Shown in pieces: positions 7,918 to 15,488 of a DNA stretch of 64,000 bases. Position 1 is the first letter of the stretch. Each line of letters starts with the position of its first letter. The stretch is taken from assembly GCA_964639885.1 (NCBI GenBank), contig CAZXEH010000005.1, forward strand, positions 1-64,000. The letters are read 5' to 3'. The position numbers and the translations under genes are program-made. The notes under the pieces are model-generated. The model did not search any database, was not told the origin of the DNA, and worked only from the letters and a program-made list of their open reading frames with translations. The DNA is from JAGNLA01 sp964639885 (GTDB lineage Bacteria > Caldisericota > Caldisericia > JAAYUI01).

Positions 7918-8460
7918 CTATTTCCTCAAACACAGTTCAATGCCACCTTCTTTGGCTTGCGTCAACATCAGCTCCACAACTGATTTGACCCTGGATTCGT
8001 CTGGAATGTTTTCAACCAAACTCATGATCTCATCAAGGTCTTCGAGCTTGAGCAAATTTACTGCAAGGCAATAGAACCCTTTCGACCTGCCATCGTTGAA
8101 ATCCCTGATCAGCGTTTCAAGAATTGAGACCTTCTTTTCAAGCATCTGCACATAAGCTTCAACCCCGAAATTTTTTGCCTTTTCCAGATCAGTGGTAACA
8201 TTTTTATAGGTGATGAATGAATCTTTGTCGCTTCCCTGTGAGTATTTCCGGCAAGGATAAGCCTGACATTCAAAGCAGAATTCAAAATTCCCGTGCTTTC
8301 TGCTGCATGTTATGACTGCACATGTTGGATGCTTCAGATGGAAATCTTTCCCACCACAACCAGGACATTTTGAAGAACCTTCGGTTTGAAACCTTGGGCA
8401 AAGACCACAATTCAATCCGCAAAGGGAAAAATTTGGGTATCTCCTGGAATATTCCTTCAT
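7918..8460 (-). CDS. DUF3795-family cysteine-rich protein
   Basis: 180 residues. The N-terminal third has the DUF3795 pattern CGLNCGLCPR ... CPGCGG ... CAVITCSRKHGNFEFCFECQAYPC, read as separated motifs, with about a dozen cysteines suggesting zinc or Fe-S binding. The rest is helical. The family is widespread in anaerobic bacteria and archaea and has no assigned reaction. A TAGAAT -10 box (8470-8475) ends nine bases before the ATG, with a poor -35 box, so a short or absent leader is likely. Confidence 0.75.
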   Translation of the reverse strand: MKEYSRRYPNFSLCGLNCGLCPRFQTEGSSKCPGCGGKDFHLKHPTCAVITCSRKHGNFEFCFECQAYPCRKYSQGSDKDSFITYKNVTTDLEKAKNFGVEAYVQMLEKKVSILETLIRDFNDGRSKGFYCLAVNLLKLEDLDEIMSLVENIPDESRVKSVVELMLTQAKEGGIELCLRK

Positions 8461-8504
8461 CGGGAAAACATTCTACCATAGTTTTGGCTGAATGGGAATT
8501 GCGG

Positions 8505-8580
8505 TGGTGGAGCAGAGGAGATTCGAACTCCCGGCCTCGTCCTTGCGAAGGACGCGCTCTGCCAACTGAGCCACTGCCCC
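8505..8580 (-). tRNA. tRNA-Ala (anticodon CGC)
   Basis: A 76-base cloverleaf reads from 8580 to 8505: 7-bp acceptor stem, D arm GCTC/GAGC, anticodon stem CGTCC/GGACG with loop TTCGCAA (anticodon CGC), T arm with loop TTCGAAT, discriminator A and an encoded CCA. The third acceptor pair is G-U, the classic alanine identity element. It decodes GCG. A promoter lies at 8593-8620. Confidence 0.93.
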
Positions 8581-8592
8581 ACATCAGTGATG

Positions 8593-8620
8593 ATTCTACA
8601 AGGCTCATTGAAATATTCAA
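8593..8620 (-). promoter_or_regulatory. Promoter of tRNA-Ala
   Basis: Minus strand TTGAAT (8615-8620), a 16-base spacer and TAGAAT (8593-8598), 12 bases before the first base of the mature tRNA. The same block recurs at 9211-9238. Confidence 0.6.
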
Positions 8621-8791
8621 CAAACCTTGGAGTGATGGACTGACGAGATACACACCCAACAAATACTTTTAAATCGACTGCTCCAAACAAATGCTGGACT
8701 TAAATTCTAAACAAAGGTTGGATTACACCATAACTTCTATAAATTCAACCCGACACTACCCAGATTTACCAATCAGCCTGGCGATCGAAAT

Positions 8792-9112
8792 CTACATTGC
8801 ATTCGCAATTTTGTCCAAACGAGCATAGCTTTTGCTTGTTTGATCATGTTTTGTTTGAGCTTTTCGACACTTGTTCAAGATTGAAATCAATGGTTTCAAA
8901 ACATCATCCAAATCAGGCAATTGATTGTCAGGTACACCTTCCTGAGATAGAACAATCCTTGAAATGTGAAGAGCCTTCAGTCTGTTGGTCAAAAGGGAAT
9001 ACTGGGGGGATCCTTTTGCAAATTTTGGCAGCATTTTCTCACAATTGGCAATGATGGTAGATATTACCAGCTTGGCTTCCTCTAAATAATTCTGCGTTCT
9101 ACTGTTCTCCAT
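8792..9112 (-). CDS. Small helical protein of unknown function
   Basis: 106 residues, predicted mostly alpha-helical and charged, with one Cys near residue 24 and another near 81. No signal peptide, membrane segment or recognisable family motif. The reading frame looks real in composition and is placed behind the duplicated tRNA-type promoter at 9211-9238, which would give a leader of about 90 bases. There is no clear Shine-Dalgarno. The 200 bases between it and the tRNA hold no gene. Confidence 0.5.
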   Translation of the reverse strand: MENSRTQNYLEEAKLVISTIIANCEKMLPKFAKGSPQYSLLTNRLKALHISRIVLSQEGVPDNQLPDLDDVLKPLISILNKCRKAQTKHDQTSKSYARLDKIANAM

Positions 9113-9210
9113 CGTTAAGCAATCGGTATGATGTTTACTATCACATTATACGTTGATTTAAATAAAACATGGAAAAATTCGATCTGGTCAACTGCCCCAC
9201 AACAGGAAAG

Positions 9211-9238
9211 ATTCTACAAATCTATCAGAAATATGCAA
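9211..9238 (-). promoter_or_regulatory. Second copy of the tRNA-Ala-type promoter
   Basis: Minus strand TTGCAT (9233-9238), a 16-base spacer and TAGAAT (9211-9216), in the distal copy of the 62-bp repeat. It points at the small helical protein gene. Confidence 0.45.
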
Positions 9239-9292
9239 CAAACCTTGAAGTGCGCCCCTGTTGCAATAGAATTATCTTTCTGGAGGTGTTGT

Positions 9293-10414
9293 ATGAAAAA
9301 GTATTGCCTTCTCGTCATCGCCACAATGGTTGCACTCGCTTCCTGCGGCGGCATAAGACAGGGCATCAAGGGCAAGCTCGTGGACGCTGTCTTTGGCGAC
9401 CCGGTCAAAAACATTCAGGTAAAACTCATCAATATAGATGGAACTGCGACAAAAGCCATCACTCTGGTTGTCAAAAACGACGATGGAGAATTCCAGCAGT
9501 CGCTTGAGCCCGGCAGATACAGAATCGAACTTGAAGATACTGCTGAAGACTTCAAGTATGGCAGACAGGTGAACCCTTTCACAATCGAAGAGGGCAAGGC
9601 TCTTGAAATAACGTACAAGATGGATCCTATAGTCAAGCAGTGGATTCATGGCAAGGTAATGGAGAAGGAAACCAAGAAGCCAGTTGCCGATGCAACAATC
9701 AAGTTCGGCAGCACGACATGCAAGACAGACAAGAACGGTGACTACTCCCTGAAAAACTTCAGGTCTGGCACAATCAATCTGGAAATAACGGCAAAAGGTT
9801 ATGCACCAATGGTCAAAGACTACAAGATGTCTGAAGGTGAATCAATCGAGGATTTTGAACTCACTCCCACCGGCTACATCGAAGGTGCAAAAGTCAATTT
9901 GCTCAACGACCTTATGAGTTATGTTTTTGAAGTTTCCAACGGCACTGACGAAGAGAGCATCACCTCCGTTGACTCCATCATCAGGTGTGTTGCCCCACTC
10001 GAACTGAATATTACGCAGGGTGATCAACAATTTGTTGCAGCCAAAGGTAAATTCTTCAAAAATACAAACGAAAAATGGGTCCAAACCAATCAGCAAGATT
10101 TTGAAAAATTGACCGAAACCCCTTATACGATTGCATTCAAGAGGTTCCAATCAGCATTCGAGCAGTTCAACAAGCTCAAGAAAACAATCAGCACAGACGT
10201 TGAGAACATTGAGTCGGCCAACCTGGTCAACTACAAGTTCCAGGCAACTTTTGAAGACACAACCTATGAATGCAACCTCTGGCTCTATTTCGACGGCAAC
10301 TTCATGGGCTACCCGACCAAGCTCATAATGAAGTCAAGCGGAAAATATTACGAATACTCGTTCTCCAAATTCAATTCACCGGAAAACAGAATCAACCCGC
10401 CAGAAATAAAGTAA
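9293..10414 (+). CDS. Lipoprotein with carboxypeptidase-regulatory-like domains
   Basis: 373 residues from ATG 9293, preceded by GGAGGTG. A longer upstream frame has no signal peptide. Lipobox ALASC gives a lipidated Cys at 18. Two beta-sandwich CarboxypepD-regulatory-like repeats follow (GIKGKLVDAVFGDPVKNIQV and IHGKVMEKETKKPVADATI), the second with the typical TDKNGDYSLKNF. The C-terminal half (about 210-373) is an unassigned domain with a WLYFDG strand near the end. It is likely a surface-anchored structural or binding protein. A strong terminator follows. Confidence 0.75.
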   Translation: MKKYCLLVIATMVALASCGGIRQGIKGKLVDAVFGDPVKNIQVKLINIDGTATKAITLVVKNDDGEFQQSLEPGRYRIELEDTAEDFKYGRQVNPFTIEEGKALEITYKMDPIVKQWIHGKVMEKETKKPVADATIKFGSTTCKTDKNGDYSLKNFRSGTINLEITAKGYAPMVKDYKMSEGESIEDFELTPTGYIEGAKVNLLNDLMSYVFEVSNGTDEESITSVDSIIRCVAPLELNITQGDQQFVAAKGKFFKNTNEKWVQTNQQDFEKLTETPYTIAFKRFQSAFEQFNKLKKTISTDVENIESANLVNYKFQATFEDTTYECNLWLYFDGNFMGYPTKLIMKSSGKYYEYSFSKFNSPENRINPPEIK

Positions 10415-10429
10415 CAACCAATAACCAAT

Positions 10430-10464
10430 AAAAAACCCTGGCTTGATGCCAGGGTTTTTTATTT
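10430..10464. terminator. Bidirectional Rho-independent terminator
   Basis: Stem CCCTGGC/GCCAGGG (10436-10442 and 10448-10454), loop TTGAT, flanked by an A-run on the left and six T on the right. It serves the lipoprotein gene and, on the other strand, lspA. Confidence 0.9.
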
Positions 10465-10476
10465 ATCCATTCAGAT

Positions 10477-10938
10477 TCATTTTTCTGTTTTGTTGTCAAA
10501 AAGCATTGATGCAGCAAGAAGAATTGCGCCACAGACAATACCAATGTCTGCCACATTAAAGACTGGAAAATGGATTATCCTGAACTCGATGAAGTCGATG
10601 ACATAGCCTCTGATTATTCTGTCAGCAAGGTTGCCGATTGCACCGCCAAGGATTGCTCCGAGGCAGACTCTGGCAAAAACAGTGCTGGCGATCTTTGGGG
10701 CTAGGAAGATGATCAATCCGACAACGGCAACAGCCACGAGCGAGAAAATCAGATTTCCGCCCTGGGCAATGCCCCAGATGGTTCCTGAGTTGTGGGTTCT
10801 CGTGATGTATAGCCAGTTTGAAATCAGCGTGACAGACTGGCCGTGCTGCAGAGTGTTTGCAACGATGATTTTTGAAATCTGATCCAAAATCAGGACGATT
10901 CCAAAAACTATAAGCTCAATGGTTGGAAATCTTTTCAT
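10477..10938 (-). CDS. lspA: Lipoprotein signal peptidase (signal peptidase II)
   Basis: 153 residues, four membrane helices. It cleaves the signal peptide of diacylglyceryl-modified prolipoproteins in front of the lipid-bearing Cys. Family motifs are DQISK near the N-terminus, THNSGTIWG, GNLADRIIRGYVIDFI and FNVADI, the last two carrying the catalytic Asp pair. The window itself encodes at least five lipobox proteins as substrates. Its start overlaps the YggU gene by 23 bases, and it ends at the shared terminator. Confidence 0.95.
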   Translation of the reverse strand: MKRFPTIELIVFGIVLILDQISKIIVANTLQHGQSVTLISNWLYITRTHNSGTIWGIAQGGNLIFSLVAVAVVGLIIFLAPKIASTVFARVCLGAILGGAIGNLADRIIRGYVIDFIEFRIIHFPVFNVADIGIVCGAILLAASMLFDNKTEK

Positions 10939-11170
10939 TTATCCTCTTTTCGGCTTCAATTGCAGCCAACAAACAAAAAACAGTTTTTGTTTTTGAAGTT
11001 GAGCCAGACTTAATCTCAATTGTTGATTTCGGCACATCCAAAATGTCGGACAAGGTTTCAATCAATTCAGCATTGGCCTTGCCTTCAACCGGTTGCGACC
11101 TGAGTTTTACCACCAATGCCCCTTCGACAATTTCAATCGACTGTCTTGATGATCCTGGTTTCACCTTCAC
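10916..11170 (-). CDS. YggU/DUF167 family protein
   Basis: 84 residues from GTG 11170. Conserved motifs are VKVKPGSSRQ, LRSQPVEGKANAELI and IKSGSTSKTKTV, the family core. These are small proteins of unknown role, commonly found beside divIVA and division genes. The frame stays open upstream as KTVVTDTKGGCLIQ, a natural-looking first strand of the family, yet no ATG, GTG or TTG is available there. The true start may therefore be non-standard (for example an ATC after GAGGGAAG) or the first strand may be lost. It lies between divIVA and lspA in one operon. Confidence 0.8.
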   Translation of the reverse strand: MKVKPGSSRQSIEIVEGALVVKLRSQPVEGKANAELIETLSDILDVPKSTIEIKSGSTSKTKTVFCLLAAIEAEKRINEKISNH

Positions 11171-11199
11171 CTGGATGAGGCAACCGCCTTTTGTGTCGG

Positions 11200-11691
11200 T
11201 TACAACAGTTTTGCCGATGAATCTACCTCGTCGGATTTGTCTTCCCTCACCTGCGACTTGGATGAAAGCGAGGCATCCATGTTGTCAAGAAGGTTGAGGA
11301 ATGTGGTCAGATAAGCCCTGAACTCACCCTTGAACTCCAGGAAGGCGTTCTTGATTGACCTGATGTTTGTGTTTGCCTCACCGACAACCTTTTCCGATTT
11401 CTGCCTTGCATCAGCGACGATAAGCTCTGCTTCTTTTTTTGCAGCTTCCTTGACATCGTCTGCTGTTTTCTGGGCAAGGGTCAGAGCAGACTGGATCTGG
11501 TTTGATGTAGCCCTGAAGCGGTTTACTTCCTCGGTGAGCTTTGCCACCTTTTCGTTGAGTTCCTTGTTTTCGCGATAGAGCAGGGAGAAGTCTTTCTCAA
11601 CCTGCGCCAGGAATTCTTCAACCTCAGGTTTGTTGTAGCCTGACACCTGGGTTTTGAAAGTTTTGTGCTGGATATCGAGAGGTACTAGCAT
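11200..11691 (-). CDS. DivIVA-domain protein
   Basis: 163 residues. The N-terminal LDIQHKTFKTQVSGYNKPEV, then EEFLAQVEKDF is the DivIVA membrane-binding motif, followed by a coiled coil from about residue 35 to 140 and a polar tail. DivIVA/GpsB-like proteins sense negatively curved membrane and organise division or polar growth. AAGGAGGC precedes the ATG. The gene is followed by yggU-like and lspA genes, a neighbourhood seen in many Gram-positive-type genomes. Confidence 0.88.
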   Translation of the reverse strand: MLVPLDIQHKTFKTQVSGYNKPEVEEFLAQVEKDFSLLYRENKELNEKVAKLTEEVNRFRATSNQIQSALTLAQKTADDVKEAAKKEAELIVADARQKSEKVVGEANTNIRSIKNAFLEFKGEFRAYLTTFLNLLDNMDASLSSKSQVREDKSDEVDSSAKLL

Positions 11692-11737
11692 GTTAAGCCT
11701 CCTTCAGAGAGTGATTGTAAACAAAGATGCGTTCCTG

Positions 11738-13156
11738 TCAACGTCTTATCGAAACCTGGGCGAAATCTGGTGCAGCAAACGCGTTCAAACTGTAGCCAGA
11801 AACCTTTTCAGATACTGCGTTTGCACCATTAATTCCGATAATCTGGGCAAACGGGCAATCAGTTGCAATCAACTGTGCCAGACTATCCAAAACTGAATCG
11901 CGACTGCTTCCGGTCTTCTGGGTCGATTCCTTCAAAAGGGCAAGATACTTCTCTGGTGAGTAGCCAAGTGCGGCCTTGATGATCTCCGTTGACACCGGCA
12001 ATGAGAGGATGTCGTATCTGTCTGGTGTGTTTTGGATCGAGCCGAAAACAAAACACTCGGTTTTTCCTGATGACAGCGCCGAGATGTAGGCATCCTGTGC
12101 CAAAACCCTGATCGTTACTTTTACGCCCAAACCGGTTTCGATCTGTGACTTCAGTTTGTCTCCAAAAGTTTTGCCAAGCAGTGCAGGAACGGTGATTTCC
12201 AATTCCTTGAAATCAGGGCTTGTTTTTGTGAATTTCAAAGTTACTGGCGAGTGGAATCCATTCCAAACCTCGGCATTGAGTTTTACAGGGTCGATTGAGC
12301 TGGCAACGGCAATCCTGTTATCGACCTTTGAAAACTTTGCCGACTTGCAGTTGAAGCCGATTGAAATCGAAGCAGGCTCGGGGGTAATAACCAGCTTCAT
12401 TCCAGCTTCGCCCTTCGTCTCATCGACGAGATTTTCACCGATGCTGGCGATTTCTATTCTTCCCTGCCTCAAATCCTCGTAGGCTGTTTCGCTAGTGTTC
12501 CTGATTTGAAAATTAACCTGCGAAAGTGCTGGGTTTTTTGGGAAATTTGGATTCGGTTCAAGGATCACCTTCACATCGTGAACATACTTTTTTATGGCAA
12601 AAGCACCGGTTCCAAGCGGGAACCTGTCACCATCCTTCCAGATCGATGCATACGTCGAAGCCAGCTTTTTGAGGAAGTATTCAGGCGCATCGTGCGTTTT
12701 GATGACAAGCGTTGAGTTGTCTGTCACCTCAACGCCGTCGATTGATGCTGACCTGCCTTGAGAGAAAAGTGTGAAGCCAGGTATATTTTTGACGATCCAG
12801 GAGCTGTCGGTCGATGCAAGTGCTGAAAGCGAATCAGCCACATCCTGAGCTGTCAAGCTCGAACCATCAGAAAACTTGCGGTCATCAAGATGGAATGTTA
12901 TCTGCCCGTCACCTATGTCCCATGTTTTTGCCAGATTTGGGGCTGCGTTCATATGCTCATCGTAAACCGTCAGCGTCTCGAAAACCTGTTTTATGAACTC
13001 GGGTGGCGGAGGATTTGCCGAAGCCGGTTCAAGCGAGTCAAACGACCCGATCATGGCGACGTTGAGAATCTGTGCGGGCTCGGGGATATCAATACCCGGA
13101 ACGCCGCATGAGGCAAGCGCTAATGTTGCAAACAACAAAATAATCTTCTTCATCAT
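11738..13156 (-). CDS. Oligopeptide ABC transporter substrate-binding lipoprotein (SBP_bac_5)
   Basis: 472 residues. Lipoprotein signal with lipobox ALASC (Cys at about 17), then a family 5 extracellular binding fold. The first strand reads LNVAMIGSFDSLEPASANP, followed by FETLTVYDEHMNAAPNLAKTW and ITFHLDDRKFSDGSSLTAQDV, each read as a separate motif. It captures peptides for a DppBC-type permease. ATG 13156 follows the permease stop directly, so translation is coupled, and it is the last transport gene of the cluster. At under 480 residues it is on the short side for the family. Confidence 0.85.
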   Translation of the reverse strand: MMKKIILLFATLALASCGVPGIDIPEPAQILNVAMIGSFDSLEPASANPPPPEFIKQVFETLTVYDEHMNAAPNLAKTWDIGDGQITFHLDDRKFSDGSSLTAQDVADSLSALASTDSSWIVKNIPGFTLFSQGRSASIDGVEVTDNSTLVIKTHDAPEYFLKKLASTYASIWKDGDRFPLGTGAFAIKKYVHDVKVILEPNPNFPKNPALSQVNFQIRNTSETAYEDLRQGRIEIASIGENLVDETKGEAGMKLVITPEPASISIGFNCKSAKFSKVDNRIAVASSIDPVKLNAEVWNGFHSPVTLKFTKTSPDFKELEITVPALLGKTFGDKLKSQIETGLGVKVTIRVLAQDAYISALSSGKTECFVFGSIQNTPDRYDILSLPVSTEIIKAALGYSPEKYLALLKESTQKTGSSRDSVLDSLAQLIATDCPFAQIIGINGANAVSEKVSGYSLNAFAAPDFAQVSIRR

Positions 13157-14497
13157 TTAGATTTTAAGCCTTGGGTCAAGAGCATCCCTCAACCCATCTC
13201 CGAGGAAATTGAACGCAAGTACTACAACTGCGATGATCAATCCAGGAGCAACCCAGAGGTGAGGATAGTAGAGGGCAAACTGGAAACCATCGTTAATGAT
13301 TGAGCCCCACGAAGGCATTGGTGGTCTTACACCAATACCGATGAAGCTCAAACCGGCTTCGCTCATTATTGCCGAGGCTATGCCAAGCGAGGTGTAGACA
13401 ACGATCGGTGCCATCGTATTAGGAAGGATGTGGCGGATGATTATCCTTGCATTTGAGCACCCTACAGCCACCGATGCTTCAACGAACTCGGTTTCTTTAA
13501 GATATATGAACTGGCTTCTGACAATTCTGGCCAATGTTGGCCAGCCGACAATTCCCAGCGCTATGAAGACGTTGACCAGATCACGACCAAGGATGGCCAT
13601 TACCGCAAGAGCAAGCAGAAGGCTTGGGAACGAGAGCATGATGTCGGTGAACCTCATGATGATGTCATCAATCCTGCCACCGTAGAAACCAGCGATTGCT
13701 CCAAGGGGAACTCCTATCAGAAGTGAAATAAGCTCAACAACAATTCCGACATACAGTGAAATCCTTGCACCGTGGACAATCCTCTTTGCTATGTCACGAC
13801 CGAGGTTGTCTGTTCCAAGCAATGGCTTTGGCGCAGGCCCCATCTGGGTCTCTGAAACCGAGAGGTCTGAAGCGTCTTTTTGATGGAGCCTGAGGACACC
13901 GGTTTCATTGTCCATGACAAGATAGGCAATTCCGAGATTTTCCCAGTCATCTATCTGGACAAGTTCAGCGCCAACCGATTCTCTTGAAGGCTTGACATAT
14001 TCACCTTCAGGACGGAACTTGTAGAAATGGATTTTCTGACTTACCTGCCTTGTGCTTACAAATGTAGCCATTTGCTTATCAGCACCAATAATTTTATCAT
14101 ATGGCGACATCACGCCGTTTGGGGTTGGAGCCTGGGCAATAACCCTCTCTTTGCCTTGTGCATCGGCAACCTTGATGGCTTTGCCTGTCTTTACAAACTT
14201 GACATCAACCTGCCTGCCGTCCACATCGACTTTTTCGGTGAAGGATTCAACCGATGATGAACCGACTTTGTAAATGAAACCTTCCTTGGCGTACGCTTCC
14301 TTAGATCTGCCAACGTAAACCTGCTTCATCGGCGGAACAAGTGCCATGTCGAGATTCTGGATGTTCGGCTCCGGTGCGATTACATCGGCAAGTATGGCCA
14401 TTGCTATCATGATGAAGATTATGCTCATGCCGACGATTGCCAGTTTGTGTCTGAAAAGTCGTGCAAAAACCTGTGACATAAGGGTGGTCTGCTTCAT
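13157..14497 (-). CDS. Dipeptide/oligopeptide ABC permease (DppC type) with a large insert
   Basis: 446 residues, whereas DppC/OppC proteins are usually near 300. The first membrane helix (about 17-40) is followed by some 170 extra residues, then the family block LLGTDNLGRDIAKRIVHGARISL and the remaining helices, with the EAA loop EASVAVGCSNARIIIRHILPN. The insert lies on the outer face, where the binding protein docks, so it may form a docking platform (inference). The gene overlaps the DppB gene by four bases and abuts the binding-protein gene. Confidence 0.88.
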   Translation of the reverse strand: MKQTTLMSQVFARLFRHKLAIVGMSIIFIMIAMAILADVIAPEPNIQNLDMALVPPMKQVYVGRSKEAYAKEGFIYKVGSSSVESFTEKVDVDGRQVDVKFVKTGKAIKVADAQGKERVIAQAPTPNGVMSPYDKIIGADKQMATFVSTRQVSQKIHFYKFRPEGEYVKPSRESVGAELVQIDDWENLGIAYLVMDNETGVLRLHQKDASDLSVSETQMGPAPKPLLGTDNLGRDIAKRIVHGARISLYVGIVVELISLLIGVPLGAIAGFYGGRIDDIIMRFTDIMLSFPSLLLALAVMAILGRDLVNVFIALGIVGWPTLARIVRSQFIYLKETEFVEASVAVGCSNARIIIRHILPNTMAPIVVYTSLGIASAIMSEAGLSFIGIGVRPPMPSWGSIINDGFQFALYYPHLWVAPGLIIAVVVLAFNFLGDGLRDALDPRLKI

Positions 14498-15420
14498 TTG
14501 AGCCTCACCCTCGGATCGATGAACGAATACGAGATGTCAATGATCAGGTTCACTACTACAAAAACGAGTGCAAGGAAAAGGGTCAGTCCCATGACGACCG
14601 GAAAATCTCTCTGCTCGATTGCAGTTATCATGGCCGTTCCAAGACCTGGCCAGTTGAAGACTTTTTCGGTAATGATTGCACCAGCCATCAGTCCTGCAAA
14701 GTTGTTGCCAACGACTGTAACAATGGGGATCAGGGCGTTTCTGAAAGCGTGCTTGAAAACAACCGAGAAGTTGGAAAGGCCTTTCGATTTTGCGGTTCTG
14801 ACGTAATCCGACTTCAAAACTTCAAGCAAAGATGATCTGGTCATTCTTGAAATGATGGCCATCGGGATGGTTCCAAGGGCAACGGTTGGCAAAATGATGA
14901 ACAAAAGGTTGCCATCGCCATAACCTGTTCCAGGTATGAGTTTGAGCCATGAAACAAAGATCAAAAGCAACAGCAAACCAAGGACAAAGATTGGCATTGA
15001 TACACCTACCAACGCCAGCAGCATAAAAAAGTTGTCAGCAAGAGAATATTGTTTAGTGGCAGATATTACTCCTGCGGGTATGCCCACAAGGATTGCAAAA
15101 AGTATTGCTGTGATTGCTAGTCTTAAAGTTGCCGGCAGTTTTTCAGAGATGATTTTTGAAACCGGTTCCTGATTTTTAATAGAGTTTCCAAGATCGCCGT
15201 GCATTGCCTTCCAGAGATAGTCGACATACCTTTGAGGCCACGGTTTGTCCATGCCAAGCTGGTGCTCGATCCTTGTCTGAAGCTGAGGGTCAGGGTGCTG
15301 ACCGAGCGCAAGTCTTACAGGGTCGCCAGGGACAACAAGAAATAACAAAAACGTGATCAACGTCACACCGATGATAACAGGTATGGCCAGCAACAATCTT
15401 CTGATTATGTAATTGATCAT
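14494..15420 (-). CDS. Dipeptide/oligopeptide ABC permease (DppB type)
   Basis: 308 residues, standard length. N-terminal helix, then FLLFLVVPGDPVRLALG, periplasmic loop, and five further helices with the EAA loop RTAKSKGLSNFSVVFKHAFRN. It forms the channel with the DppC protein encoded just downstream. No ATPase genes are attached to this pair, so it presumably shares OppD/OppF encoded upstream in the same cluster (inference). A strong hairpin at 15434-15463 separates it from the preceding binding-protein gene. Confidence 0.92.
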   Translation of the reverse strand: MINYIIRRLLLAIPVIIGVTLITFLLFLVVPGDPVRLALGQHPDPQLQTRIEHQLGMDKPWPQRYVDYLWKAMHGDLGNSIKNQEPVSKIISEKLPATLRLAITAILFAILVGIPAGVISATKQYSLADNFFMLLALVGVSMPIFVLGLLLLLIFVSWLKLIPGTGYGDGNLLFIILPTVALGTIPMAIISRMTRSSLLEVLKSDYVRTAKSKGLSNFSVVFKHAFRNALIPIVTVVGNNFAGLMAGAIITEKVFNWPGLGTAMITAIEQRDFPVVMGLTLFLALVFVVVNLIIDISYSFIDPRVRLK

Positions 15421-15433
15421 CTTTCCCTTGCCA

Positions 15434-15463
15434 AAAGGGCGGGTCTTTCAAAACCCGCCCTTT
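15434..15463 (-). terminator. Strong hairpin between binding-protein and permease genes
   Basis: Perfect 11-bp arms AAAGGGCGGGT (15434-15444) and its complement (15453-15463) with an 8-base loop and a short T-run in the minus direction. It probably ends most transcripts of the binding-protein gene or protects their 3' ends, letting a minority read into the permease genes. Confidence 0.75.
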
Positions 15464-15488
15464 CTAGTTGCTTTTTGGGTTTCTGCTC

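Larger units (their letters stand above)
8573..9252. repeat. 62-bp imperfect direct repeat of the tRNA-Ala 5' end and promoter (8573-8634 and 9191-9252)
   Basis: Aligned without gaps, 50 of 62 bases agree. The shared parts are the first eight tRNA bases (GGGGCAGT on the minus strand), the TAGAAT -10 box and the -35 region, while the spacers have drifted. The distal copy has no tRNA behind it and instead faces the gene at 8792-9112. Confidence 0.6.

Noticed and set aside
9191..9198. Second tRNA gene starting GGGGCAGT on the minus strand
   Set aside because: Only the first eight bases match tRNA-Ala. No D, anticodon or T arm follows.
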